Shown here: piece after piece, positions 1-7,758 of the stretch
Layout: each line of letters starts with the position of its first letter
Position numbering within the stretch: the first letter of the stretch is position 1
NCBI RefSeq assembly: GCF_008297975.1
Contig: NZ_VLNY01000022.1
Location: 1-56,264 of the forward strand
Reading direction: 5' to 3'
DNA length: 56,264 nucleotides
DNA from: Antrihabitans cavernicola
GTDB lineage: Bacteria; Actinomycetota; Actinomycetes; Mycobacteriales; Mycobacteriaceae
The notes under the pieces: generated by a model
The model's input: the letters and a program-made list of their open reading frames with translations, nothing else
Told to the model about the DNA's origin: nothing
Database searches by the model: none
Program-made: the position numbers and the translations under genes

Positions 1-121
1 GTGGCGCGGTATCGCGACCCGCTACGACAAATACGCCCTGACCTACCTCGGTGGTGTCCTGCTGGCCTGCGCCGTCATCCACGCCCGCGTCGGAGCCAAC
101 CAATTGAGAGACACGCCCTAG
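1..121 (+). mobile_element. IS5-like transposase, C-terminal end only
   Basis: The frame starting at base 2 reads WRGIATRYDKYALTYLGGVL and continues to LRDTP and a TAG at 119-121. The motif R-G-I-A-T-R-Y-D-K is typical of the region just after the catalytic Glu in IS5-family DDE transposases. Only about 39 residues lie in the window; the rest is upstream. The stop codon shares the bases CTAG with the stop of the convergent lipase gene, so the right end of the element probably lies at or very near base 121. The family call rests on this short tail alone. An ORF starting with GTG at base 1 in another frame is a shadow. Confidence 0.7.
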
Positions 122-1323
122 TCAGCCATGATGCGATGCAGGAACGCCGTCACATCGGCGAAGTCCTGATCGCCGAGCGTGTTGTGGTCAGCGGTCGGAT
201 AGACGTGGTATTCCACGGGCTGTCCGGCCGTTGTCATCTGTGCGGCCAATGACAACGACGTTACGATCGGCGCGAGTGTGTCGACGGCGCCATGGCCAAG
301 GAAGATCGGGCGGTCGTAACCGGAGAACGGCACCTGCATGTACTCGCGCAGGACCGTCTCGAAGTTCGGCACGCTCGACAGCGGAGCCGAGAAGAACTGG
401 CGCAGATCGACATTGCCCAGCGCCGTTCCCAGATTGTCGACACAGAGATCTCGCGCCTTCGCCATCCACTCCTGCCCCAACGGGGTCAGCACATTGTCGA
501 TGCCGAGCTCGGGATGCTCATGTGCCAGCCCGTTCAGCACGTACAGCGGGAACGTCGCCAACCCAGATGGCAAGGCGAAAGGCGGCGAGTCCGGGCCCAG
601 CGCGGGGAGCACGGTTTCCAGATTCGCGGGTGGCGCTGTCGCGACCGCACCTCGAAAGTCCAATCCCGTACCGCGAGTCAGCTCGGTCGCGTAGCGCGCC
701 GTTGCCAATGACACCTGCCCGCCCTGCGAGTGACCGTAGACCGCCCACTTGCCGGTGAGCGGGAAGTCGGCGCGCTTGGCGGCGATGACGGCATCGGTCA
801 CACTCGTCGCGGCGACTTGCGTTCCCAGAAAGTCGTGCACGCCAGGCGTTCCGAGGCCCGCGTAGTCGGATGCGACCAGCGCATACCCTTGGCGCAGCCA
901 CTTGCTGCGATCCTGGATCAACTGATCCAGATCCTCGACGGTGGACGGCGCGCAGCCGTCACCGATCCCGGTGGTGCCGTGCGCGTACGCCAACAGCGGA
1001 TATCCGCCCGGTGGCGGCGGCGCATCCGGCAGATAGATGGCCGCCGAACTGACCGCAGGACGACCGTTGCCGTCGACGGTCGAATACAACACGCGGAACT
1101 GCTTGCCCGCATTCGGAATTCGGACGTGCGGATCCAGATCTGCCCGTGCGATGATCTGCCCGCGAGCCGGAATCGGTCCGTTGTAGTGCGCGGCGTCGAT
1201 GCCCGAGTCGAAGACCGGTCCCGTCAGCGCCGTCAGTGGCCGTGCGTTCGCGGTGACCGAAACCGATTGTGCGGCAAACACAACTGTGAGTGCCGCCACG
1301 ACCAATGCCCGTGCGCTTTTCAT
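118..1323 (-). CDS. Secreted lipase/esterase, alpha/beta hydrolase (secretory lipase family)
   Basis: Predicted exported lipase of 401 aa. The N-terminus MKSARALVVAALTVVFAAQ is a clear signal peptide, with a probable cleavage site after about residue 27 (SVTANA). The nucleophile elbow is GHSQGG near residue 199. The acid and base candidates are the Asp in GHGAVDTLAP and the His in TADHNTL near the C-terminus, giving a complete Ser-Asp-His triad. Overall length and the segment YPLLAYAHGTTGIG fit the secretory lipase (LIP) family, which hydrolyses acyl esters outside the cell. The substrate cannot be told from sequence. The 3' end touches the IS5-like transposase, so the natural C-terminus may have been slightly altered by the insertion. 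Confidence 0.88.
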   Translation of the reverse strand: MKSARALVVAALTVVFAAQSVSVTANARPLTALTGPVFDSGIDAAHYNGPIPARGQIIARADLDPHVRIPNAGKQFRVLYSTVDGNGRPAVSSAAIYLPDAPPPPGGYPLLAYAHGTTGIGDGCAPSTVEDLDQLIQDRSKWLRQGYALVASDYAGLGTPGVHDFLGTQVAATSVTDAVIAAKRADFPLTGKWAVYGHSQGGQVSLATARYATELTRGTGLDFRGAVATAPPANLETVLPALGPDSPPFALPSGLATFPLYVLNGLAHEHPELGIDNVLTPLGQEWMAKARDLCVDNLGTALGNVDLRQFFSAPLSSVPNFETVLREYMQVPFSGYDRPIFLGHGAVDTLAPIVTSLSLAAQMTTAGQPVEYHVYPTADHNTLGDQDFADVTAFLHRIMAD

Positions 1324-1385
1324 CTGTCGCCCCCATGATTGCGCCCCCGACGGCCAGATTCCTCAGCCGCAGGAATAACCTTGCC

Positions 1386-2153
1386 TCAGCGGTAATGCAC
1401 TCGCAACCCGGCCGCGCCAGCGTCACACTCGGGGCGGAGCACCAGGTGGTCGTCGTAATCGCCACCGTTCTGGCTGCGAAAGGGAATGGGCCGCTCATCG
1501 GGTAACGACGCCAGACGCTTCGCGAGTTCTGCTGCGACAGTGTCGTATTCGGTCGTCGACAGGCCCAGGGCACTGTTCACCACGAACGGTCGCAGCGCAT
1601 CCATTCCGGTGTACCAGATCGTGCCGTGCAGCAGCGGAAACAGCAGATCGTCGACGTCGCCGTGAATCCCACGCGGACCGGTGGTCGCCGCCTTCGCGCC
1701 GATCGTCGTGATCACCAGCGCTCGCCGCCCGACCAGACCGCCGTCACCGTAGCGACGTGCTCGACCGGTGGCCGGATCGATCACGGTCTGCGCGAACCCC
1801 TGCACGAACAACCGGTCGAACCAGCCCTTGAGAATTGCCGGCGGACCGAACCACCAGAGCGGAAACTGAAACACCACCGTGTCGGCCCACAAGAGCTTGT
1901 CCTGCTCGCTGCGGATATCCGGGCTGAGGGTGCCGGTGTGCAACGCCTGCTCGGATTCGGTCAACACGTCGAGCCGCTGAGCAGGGTCATGACCGAAATC
2001 GTCATGGTCGACAACGGGATTCCACTTCATGGCATAGAGATCAGATTCCAGGACCTCGTGTCCCTGCTCACGCAGCGTGCGTATGCCGTGGTCGCGCAGG
2101 CTGCCGTTCAACGATCGAGGATCGGGATGGGCCAACACCCACAGCACTCGCAC
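1386..2153 (-). CDS. NAD(P)H-dependent oxidoreductase, flavodoxin-like fold (NQO family)
   Basis: A 255-aa protein of the Flavodoxin_2 family, which uses bound FMN or FAD to pass electrons from NAD(P)H to quinones or similar acceptors. The start was set at GTG 2153 because the sequence from there, VRVLWVLAHPDPRSLNGSL, is the classic N-terminus with the flavin-phosphate loop, and GAAAGGA lies just upstream. A longer open frame continues upstream but has no family character. The motif FQFPLWWFGPPAILKGWFDR near residue 85 is the second hallmark (active-site strand and loop). It lies 62 bp behind the lipase start and 85 bp ahead of the DUF1330 gene on the same strand, so it may be co-transcribed with the latter. 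The substrate is unknown. Confidence 0.85.
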   Translation of the reverse strand: MRVLWVLAHPDPRSLNGSLRDHGIRTLREQGHEVLESDLYAMKWNPVVDHDDFGHDPAQRLDVLTESEQALHTGTLSPDIRSEQDKLLWADTVVFQFPLWWFGPPAILKGWFDRLFVQGFAQTVIDPATGRARRYGDGGLVGRRALVITTIGAKAATTGPRGIHGDVDDLLFPLLHGTIWYTGMDALRPFVVNSALGLSTTEYDTVAAELAKRLASLPDERPIPFRSQNGGDYDDHLVLRPECDAGAAGLRVHYR

Positions 2154-2238
2154 GTCTGTCCTTTCGTCGCACCGTCTTCGGTGCAACGAGGCCCACCTGC
2201 TGAGCATTCCGTGCTCGGCCGTGATCGAGGCTTTCGGC

Positions 2239-2529
2239 TCAGTCGATCCCCGGGACGAACCGGATCTCGCGGACGACCCCGTCGTCGAGGACGGTAAGCG
2301 CGTGCTGATACGCCGCACTGTCGTGTGCCGCGACAGCCGCCTCCATCGACGCGAACTCGATGATGACCACTTTCCCCGGACCACCGTGCTCGTAGTGGTG
2401 CTCGGAATCGCCGCGGGTGAGGATCGTCCCACCGGCCTCGCGCAGCGCCGGACCCGCCAGCTCGGCGTACGCCGCCATCTTCTGCTCGTCGCGGATCTCG
2501 TGGTAGTAACTCACCCAATACACGCTCAT
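2239..2529 (-). CDS. DUF1330 family protein
   Basis: A 96-aa protein beginning MSVYWVSYYHEIRDEQKMAAY. The pattern with an early YW, a central GG(T)ILxRG and a late VVIIEFxSMEAA is the DUF1330 dimeric alpha-beta barrel fold, related to antibiotic-biosynthesis monooxygenase-like domains. The biochemical role of the family is mostly unknown. An in-frame ATG nine bases upstream (2538) is an alternative start; I chose 2529 because homologues usually begin right before the YW strand and GAGG lies close in front. It is probably co-transcribed with the downstream flavodoxin-fold oxidoreductase. Confidence 0.75.
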   Translation of the reverse strand: MSVYWVSYYHEIRDEQKMAAYAELAGPALREAGGTILTRGDSEHHYEHGGPGKVVIIEFASMEAAVAAHDSAAYQHALTVLDDGVVREIRFVPGID

Positions 2530-2567
2530 GCGCCTCATCCTGCACCACCCCGTCTAAGGTCATCTCG

Positions 2568-3121
2568 ATGACCTGGTAGACCGGCAACGCGACGTACGAC
2601 ACGGTGCTCACCATCGGCTTCGTCTGCGCCGCTTTCACGATCGTCAGCGGTGACCGCGCAGGCGAGATCACGCCGTTGGTCCTCGGCTTCATCTGGACGA
2701 TGCACTATCTGAACCGCGGCTGGTTCTTTCCGCTGTCGTTACGCGTGGTGCCCGGCAAGAAGAGCACCTTCAGCGTTGCCGTGTTGGCTGCGGCATGTTC
2801 GTCACCGCCATGCACGGATACTTGAACGCGACGTGGTTCACCACGTACGGAACACATTTGACGCGATCCTGGCTCACCGACCCACGGTTCGTCGTCGGCC
2901 TGGTGATCTATCTGGCGGGCTTCTCCCTCACCGTGTCGTCGGAACACATCGTGCGCAACCTCCGACCCAAGAACAACGCAGCTTCGTCGGAGTACACCGT
3001 CCCGCACGGCGGCGGATTCCGCTATCTGGTGCCGCGAGCCATCGCAACGCATCGGTGGTACCGCGACAAATTCGTCGACTACCCCGCCAACCGAAAGGCC
3101 CTCATTCCCGGGATCCTGTGA
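2568..3121 (+). pseudogene. Decayed steroid 5-alpha-reductase-like (3-oxo-5-alpha-steroid 4-dehydrogenase) gene
   Basis: An ATG at 2568 opens a frame reading M-T-W-stop(TAG 2577)-T-G-N-A-T-Y-D-T-V-L-T-I-G-F, so codon 4 looks like a Trp codon turned into a stop. Reading on, the frame gives MHYLNRGWFFPLSLR (family motif HYxNRxxxFPL). It then shifts frame near 2795 and resumes with MHGYLNATWFTTYG, DPRFVVGLVIYLAGF, SSEHIVRNLR and HGGGFRYL. It ends with RWYRDKFVDYPANRKALIP. Members of the family are about 250 to 300 aa. Here residues seem missing after about position 25 and again between FRYL and RAIATHRW, where the NADPH-binding and membrane part should be. At least one nonsense change, one frameshift and two internal losses mean no working enzyme is expected. 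Confidence 0.8.
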
Positions 3122-3434
3122 TCCCGGAAACACTCTCGCCCGGAACGCTTTTCGGGTCGTATTTCAACATCGTTTCCCACCACCGGTCCGGAAATTCGAC
3201 GCCTCGGGCCATCGACAGCGTGAGCCCGATGGCCATGAACACACCGAGCAGCCCAAGCCACAGGGCGTAGCCGGCCAGCACGCTCCATACGAGAGTCACC
3301 ACGATCCGACCCGGGTCCATGAACACGAGTGCCGGCGCTGTCACCAGTGCGATCGGAATGAACCAAAACGATCCCGCCTGATCGAGTCGAAGTATCAAAC
3401 GCACCAACCGACTTGGCCTCTGTGAATTGCTCAT
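3102..3434 (-). CDS. Small membrane protein of unknown function
   Basis: A 110-aa protein with two strongly hydrophobic stretches, roughly FWFIPIALVTAPALVFM and VVTLVWSVLAGYALWLGLLGVFM, so a two-helix membrane protein is likely. I do not recognise a family. ATG 3434 was chosen over the in-frame GTG 3452; neither has a convincing ribosome binding site. Its last 20 bases overlap the end of the steroid-reductase pseudogene on the other strand, which makes the C-terminal tail uncertain. It lies upstream of, and on the same strand as, nothing obviously related. Confidence 0.5.
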   Translation of the reverse strand: MSNSQRPSRLVRLILRLDQAGSFWFIPIALVTAPALVFMDPGRIVVTLVWSVLAGYALWLGLLGVFMAIGLTLSMARGVEFPDRWWETMLKYDPKSVPGESVSGITGSRE

Positions 3435-3502
3435 GCCGTCAACGCTAGGCACGCGATGTCGTGGTGGCGATTACCTCGGGGTAAGTAACCGAGTACGCGG
3501 GG

Positions 3503-3949
3503 CTAACGCGCCCGCTCGATCTCCCACGTGAGTCGAACCCGCGTACCGCTGTCGGCTTTGTCGAACACCACGTCCGAGGCGAGCGCCTTCATCAACGGCA
3601 GGCCACGACCCCGCAAGTGCAGGGGGTCGGCCGCCGGGATGCGCCAGTGCCCGCGATCGGTCACCGTGACGACGATGCGACCCGAGTCGGTGTCGTGCAT
3701 GACGTCGAGTTCGACCAGCGGAAGATCCTCGGTGATGCCGTAGGCATGCTCGACGACGTTCGCGAGGGCCTCGTTGGCCGCTAAAGCTATGTCACTCAAG
3801 CGCTCTCGACTCAAGTCGAAGTTGGTCGACAGCCAGAACGTCAATGCCTTACGAAGTACCGCCGCCCCGGTCGGGGTCGCCTCCGTCGACCAACTTCCGG
3901 AGCTCGCCACATCGGCGGTTCCGGAGGTCGAGTTGTCGGCGACTTCGCT
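3503..3949 (-). CDS. Anti-sigma regulatory factor, HATPase_c (RsbW/SpoIIAB-like kinase)
   Basis: A 148-aa GHKL-type ATPase domain. The N-box is NEALANVVEHAY, the G1 region VTDRGHWR and the G2 region RGRGLPLMKALASDV. This is the set that binds ATP in serine-kinase anti-sigma factors, which hold a sigma factor and phosphorylate an STAS antagonist. I used ATG 3949 (MSEVADN), which leaves 22 bases after the STAS gene; a TTG at 3994 would overlap that gene. The partner STAS gene is immediately upstream in the same operon, giving the usual partner-switching pair. No sigma factor gene is in the window, so the target is elsewhere in the genome. Confidence 0.85.
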   Translation of the reverse strand, partial: SEVADNSTSGTADVASSGSWSTEATPTGAAVLRKALTFWLSTNFDLSRERLSDIALAANEALANVVEHAYGITEDLPLVELDVMHDTDSGRIVVTVTDRGHWRIPAADPLHLRGRGLPLMKALASDVVFDKADSGTRVRLTWEIERAR

Positions 3950-3971
3950 CATCGGCGCAATCGGTGTCCCG

Positions 3972-4364
3972 TCAGGCTGCCGACATCGCAGCAAGCGCCG
4001 CGTCGACGGTGGAATACATCGTGAGTTCCTTGTCCAGACCCACCATCTTCATGGGTCGACCGATGGCAGGCCCGTCCGCGACAACGCCGAACGGAACGCT
4101 CTCCTTTGCCTGTTCGTTTGCAGCGACCAATACCGTCATGCCTGCCGAAGCAAGGAACTCGACACCCGTGAGATCGACGATGATTGCGGCGGGCTTGTTC
4201 GCGAGCGCATTGAGGATCGATTCGCTCAGCTGCGGCGCGGACACCATGTCGAGCGATCCGAATACCGAAAGAACGACAATTCGGCCGTTCCATGCAACGG
4301 CGATCTCGAAACCTTGGGAACCGAAAGGGGTTGCGCCTCCACTGACAGCGTCAGAATCCGACAT
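3972..4364 (-). CDS. STAS-domain anti-anti-sigma factor
   Basis: A 130-aa single STAS domain. The segment IIVDLTGVEFLASAGMTVL is the phosphorylation-site loop. The Ser in LASAGM aligns with the phosphorylated Ser of SpoIIAA/RsbV, while the usual preceding Asp is Ala here, as I recall is common in mycobacterial relatives. In the unphosphorylated state such proteins bind the anti-sigma kinase and free the sigma factor. ATG 4364 follows GGAGG at 11 bases; an ATG at 4382 is also in frame, and a longer upstream frame is low-complexity and rejected. The gene is directly followed by the anti-sigma kinase. Confidence 0.85.
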   Translation of the reverse strand: MSDSDAVSGGATPFGSQGFEIAVAWNGRIVVLSVFGSLDMVSAPQLSESILNALANKPAAIIVDLTGVEFLASAGMTVLVAANEQAKESVPFGVVADGPAIGRPMKMVGLDKELTMYSTVDAALAAMSAA

Positions 4365-4548
4365 CGTTCCCGAAACCTCCATGCGCGTTCCATCGCCGAC
4401 ACGTTGGTACGACGGTTCGACCACGCTGCGCCAGCATCCTGCTCCGGCTGTTGGCTCAACCGTCGTCGCAACCTTACGAGATTCCGTTCCGATGCACCAC
4501 CGATGCACGATCGATGCACGACGGCGCTTGGCTACGCCGGCCTGACGA

Positions 4549-4740
4549 TCACTCGGGCGCTTGGTCTGCACTGTCTATCTGCTCGGTTTCGGCCCGGTCG
4601 TCGACGTTTCCGGGCTTCCCTTCGTCCTTGCGCTCCTCGGTGACGCGCTCCTCGATATCATCGAGCGTCTTCGCCAACGCGTCGTCTCGCTCCGCGCCTG
4701 CCGTTGCCGAGCGCTGCACATCGTTCTCTTGCTCCGCCAT
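4549..4740 (-). CDS. Small acidic hydrophilic protein of unknown function
   Basis: A 63-aa protein, MAEQENDVQRSATAG then an acidic, helix-prone segment DDALAKTLDDIEERVTEERKDEG. It is rich in Asp and Glu with no Cys and no hydrophobic segment. The start is well fixed by GAAGGAGG eight bases before ATG 4740; an upstream extension in the same frame (to 4833) lacks this support. It resembles the many small charged stress-associated proteins of actinobacteria, but I do not recognise a named family. It sits 184 bp upstream of the STAS/anti-sigma pair on the same strand, so shared stress control is possible. Confidence 0.6.
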   Translation of the reverse strand: MAEQENDVQRSATAGAERDDALAKTLDDIEERVTEERKDEGKPGNVDDRAETEQIDSADQAPE

Positions 4741-5147
4741 GCCGATCCTCCTTCGCGGTTTCCTCGTCAGGTACCCACCGCGACAAACCGTCAATCGCAA
4801 CCCGAGACCGCCGGAGCCGCGCGTGTCAGACACTTATTTTCGAAACCGCCCTGGCGGGTCGGTATCGGTGAAATCTCCCGATTCGTCGCACCGACAGTGA
4901 GCCGAACGAAGAGGCACCCGAAACAGGTGCGATCCGGACCGATCGGGAGGCCCGAATCGGAGGGGCAGCATGGTGTCCGACTCGCCGGATTCGCACTTCG
5001 CGTCGATGCGAATTAAGAGGATTCCGAGGGCTAGTTTTGCGAGAAATTCTGCTATGTTGCGAAAAAGTTGCCAGCATAAGCCCAGATCGTTGCGGGTTTT
5101 GCCTGCTGGGGCTGGGCGAAAGGGCCGCTCCCTGGCACACTGAAAAT
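4741..5147. other. 407-bp stretch without a convincing gene
   Basis: Open frames on both strands here are Arg/Ser/Pro-rich shadows with no ribosome binding sites and no family character. The left part should hold the promoter of the small acidic gene at 4549. The right part, around 5036-5075, is locally AT-richer (ttgcgagaaattctgctatg) and may hold a promoter for the small membrane ORF at 5148. No repeat or RNA gene was seen. Confidence 0.4.
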
Positions 5148-5297
5148 GTGGTCATTGCAATTATCGTTGGAGCGTGGGTGGTGATATCCGTCCCACTGGC
5201 GGTGGTCTTTGCCCGCATCTGCTCCAACGGCCACAGGTCCGAAGTGCGTCCGATCAGCGATCCCGAAGCCGCTCACGGCGTCGAAATACGGCACTGA
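5148..5297 (+). CDS. Possible 49-aa single-span membrane protein
   Basis: From GTG 5148 the frame reads VVIAIIVGAWVVISVPLAVV, one clear membrane helix. It is followed by a short polar tail with Cys, FARICSNGHRSEVRPISDPE, ending at 5297. Tiny single-span proteins with this shape are common in actinobacteria but rarely named. The ribosome binding site is weak (GAAAAT just before GTG), and the frame extends upstream to 5037 without family character, so both start and reality are uncertain. Confidence 0.4.
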   Translation: MVIAIIVGAWVVISVPLAVVFARICSNGHRSEVRPISDPEAAHGVEIRH

Positions 5298-5506
5298 ATC
5301 CACGCCTCATTCACCACACCAGTCACACCCGGACGACGCCGTCCTGTTCGCGAGCTTTGCCCAACCAGCCGATTCTGAACATCGAAGTTCAACCTTCTTG
5401 TTAGTTACGCTGTCGAAAGCTACGTCTCGCTCGGCCGATTTTCGTTTGTTAGGATTCCGTCGTTTCGAGTCGCGGTTCGCGGCTGAAGGAAGAATGGGGC
5501 GCTTAG

Positions 5507-6616
5507 GTGAAACGCACTGGTTCGCTCGGATTGGCAGCTGTTGCTGTCGCGACTGCGTCGGTGCTGGTGTTCAGCAGCCCCGCTTCCGCTGATCCGAACG
5601 CGATCAATCCGTTCCCCGTTCTCAACGGCACCAACGGCCTGCCGATCCTGCACGGCAACACTCGCGCGGTCTTCCAGGCCACCGGCATGGCCAGCCCGAA
5701 CAACACTCAGAACTACAACGTGCTCGGCACCGACCTCGGCATCATGTGGGACAGCGGACGTGGCGACATGCTGACCGCATACGGCGATTCGGCTGGGCTC
5801 GGCTTTCCGAACCTGTTGGCAGGCAGCATCTACGCGTGGCGGAGCAACATCCTGCTTCGCTCGAACGGTCAGGATCCGTCGCACGGCATCCACTACGACA
5901 GCGTCGTCAAGGACATCTTCGGGCAGGCCAAGGATCTGATCCCCAGCCCCAAGATTCCGTTCATCGAGATCAGCCGCATACCCACGGCAGGCGTTTCCGT
6001 GGACGGCGTCCAGTACATGAGCCTGATGTCGGTGAAGAACTGGGGCCAGCCCGGTCAATGGGAGACCAACTTCTCCGGACTCGCGGTGTCCGGTGACAAC
6101 GGCGAGAACTGGGCCGAAGCACCCGAGACACGCAGGCCGTCCGATGGCGGCAACAAGAACTTCCAGATGAACGCGTTCCTCAAGGACGGCGGCTTCGTCT
6201 ACGAGTACGGCACCACGCCGGGCCGTGGCGGCAACGCCTTCGTCTCCCGGGTGAAGGAACACGACATCCGCAACATGGCCGAGTACGAGTACTGGAACGG
6301 CAAGGATTGGAAGAAGGGCGACGTCAACGCCGCGACGCCGATCGCAAGCGGTGTCGGCGAACTGTCCGTGCAGTACAACCAGTTCCTCGGTCAGTACGTG
6401 ATGCTCACGACGGACCCGTTCAACTCCGTCGTCATGCGTAAGGCACCGTCGCCCACCGGTCCGTGGAGTCCGCCCCAGGTGCTGATCGACACACGCGAGC
6501 TGCCGACCGCGTACGCACCGTCGATCTACCCGTACCAAACCGGATCCGACCTCTACTTCCTCACCACGGTGCATTCGCAGTACAACGTGGTGTTGATGAA
6601 GACGAGCTTGGGCTGA
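5507..6616 (+). CDS. Secreted DUF4185 protein (copy 1)
   Basis: A 369-aa exported protein. Residues 1-28 (MKRTGSLGLAAVAVATASV up to SSPASA) form a signal peptide. The mature part has the DUF4185 features: NVLGTDLGIMWDSGRG, AYGDSAGLG, YAWRSNILLRS, NFSGLAVSGDNGENW, a late KAPSPTGPW and SDLYFLTTVHSQYNVVLM. The family is thought to fold as a beta-propeller related to glycoside-hydrolase-like proteins, but no activity is established that I know of. GTG 5507 is used, with GGGGCG seven bases upstream. The second copy starts two bases after this stop, so the two are translated from one message. Possible roles are binding or cutting an extracellular glycan (inference). Confidence 0.82.
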   Translation: MKRTGSLGLAAVAVATASVLVFSSPASADPNAINPFPVLNGTNGLPILHGNTRAVFQATGMASPNNTQNYNVLGTDLGIMWDSGRGDMLTAYGDSAGLGFPNLLAGSIYAWRSNILLRSNGQDPSHGIHYDSVVKDIFGQAKDLIPSPKIPFIEISRIPTAGVSVDGVQYMSLMSVKNWGQPGQWETNFSGLAVSGDNGENWAEAPETRRPSDGGNKNFQMNAFLKDGGFVYEYGTTPGRGGNAFVSRVKEHDIRNMAEYEYWNGKDWKKGDVNAATPIASGVGELSVQYNQFLGQYVMLTTDPFNSVVMRKAPSPTGPWSPPQVLIDTRELPTAYAPSIYPYQTGSDLYFLTTVHSQYNVVLMKTSLG

Positions 6617-6618
6617 CC

Positions 6619-7737
6619 ATGGAAAGACGATCAGGGCTCACCGGTGCAGCAGCGGTGACCCTGGCCGCTCTGACGTTCTTCGCCTCGCCTGCCGACGCCG
6701 TCCCCGGCGGTGTCAATCCCATTCCGTACATCAACGGCACCGACGGACAACTCCCGCACCTCACGGGACGCACCCAGGCGGTCTCCTTCTTCACCGGACC
6801 GTCCAGCCCCAACAACACCGTGGGCCGCTTCAACGTTCTCGGCACCGATCTCGGCGTGATGTGGGACAACGGTCACGGTCAGGTGCTGACCGCATTCGGT
6901 GACACCGTCGGCCTCGGTCTCGACACCTTCAGCGCCAACGGCATCGTCGGCGATTGGCGCAGCAACGTTCTGTTCCGTAGCTCCGACCACGTTCTGAGCG
7001 ACGGCATGGGGATCGACAGCGCCCCGCTCGACAACCCGATCCACGCGAAGGAACTGGTACGCAGCCTCAAGATTCCCGGGGTCGAAACCAGCGTGATCCC
7101 CACTGCCGGAGTCGAAGTCGGCGGAATCCAGTACATGAATTTCATGTCCGTGCGAAGTTGGGGCCCGCCGGGAGAGTGGGACACCAATTTCTCCGGCCTG
7201 GCATCGTCCCCCGACAACGGCGAGAACTGGTTCATCGAACCGCCACGACGCACCAATCTTCCTGGTAGCGGCGACCACAATTTCCAGATGGCCGCGTATG
7301 TCAAAGAAGGCGGCTACGTCTACCAATTCGGTACGCCGTCAGGACGATTCGGCGACGCCCGACTCGCCCGCGTCCCGGAGGCAGCGATCCGCGACCTCGG
7401 CGCCTACGAGTACTGGACCGGCAAGGACTGGAAGAAGGGCGACGTCAACGCCGCCGTTCCGGTGCTGCCCGCACCGGTCAGCGAATTGTCGGTGCAGTAC
7501 AACGACTACCTCGGTCAGTACATCGCGCTGTACGCGGATCAGGCCAACAACATCGTCATGCGCAAATCGGCCAGCCTGACCGGACCGTGGGGTCCGCCCG
7601 AATCCATCCTGGGCGGCAACGAGATTCCGCAGCTGTACGGCGCGTACATCCACCCGTGGTCCACCGGCTCCGACCTCTACTTCCTGGTGACCACGTACCG
7701 TAGTTACAACGTCATGCTCATGCACACCCGCCTGTAA
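6619..7737 (+). CDS. Secreted DUF4185 protein (copy 2, tandem paralogue)
   Basis: A 372-aa paralogue of the preceding gene, with its own signal peptide (MERRSGLTGAAAVTLAALTF to PADA). It shares with copy 1 GTDLGVMWDNGHG, AFGDTVGLG, WRSNVLFRSS, NFSGLASSPDNGENW, YEYWTGKDWKKGDVNAA and ELSVQYNDYLGQY. The block EYW-GKDWKKGDVNAA is almost unchanged between the copies, while the N-terminal and C-terminal linkers differ, as expected of an old duplication. ATG 6619 is two bases after the stop of copy 1, which implies translational coupling; an upstream in-frame extension would overlap copy 1 and is rejected. The methyltransferase gene follows after 21 bases. Confidence 0.82.
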   Translation: MERRSGLTGAAAVTLAALTFFASPADAVPGGVNPIPYINGTDGQLPHLTGRTQAVSFFTGPSSPNNTVGRFNVLGTDLGVMWDNGHGQVLTAFGDTVGLGLDTFSANGIVGDWRSNVLFRSSDHVLSDGMGIDSAPLDNPIHAKELVRSLKIPGVETSVIPTAGVEVGGIQYMNFMSVRSWGPPGEWDTNFSGLASSPDNGENWFIEPPRRTNLPGSGDHNFQMAAYVKEGGYVYQFGTPSGRFGDARLARVPEAAIRDLGAYEYWTGKDWKKGDVNAAVPVLPAPVSELSVQYNDYLGQYIALYADQANNIVMRKSASLTGPWGPPESILGGNEIPQLYGAYIHPWSTGSDLYFLVTTYRSYNVMLMHTRL

Positions 7738-7758
7738 CTGCCGAAGGATCGGAGCCTC

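Noticed and set aside
4826-5227. 133-aa minus-strand open frame
   Set aside because: Arg/Ser/Pro-rich, no ribosome binding site, no family; treated as non-coding.
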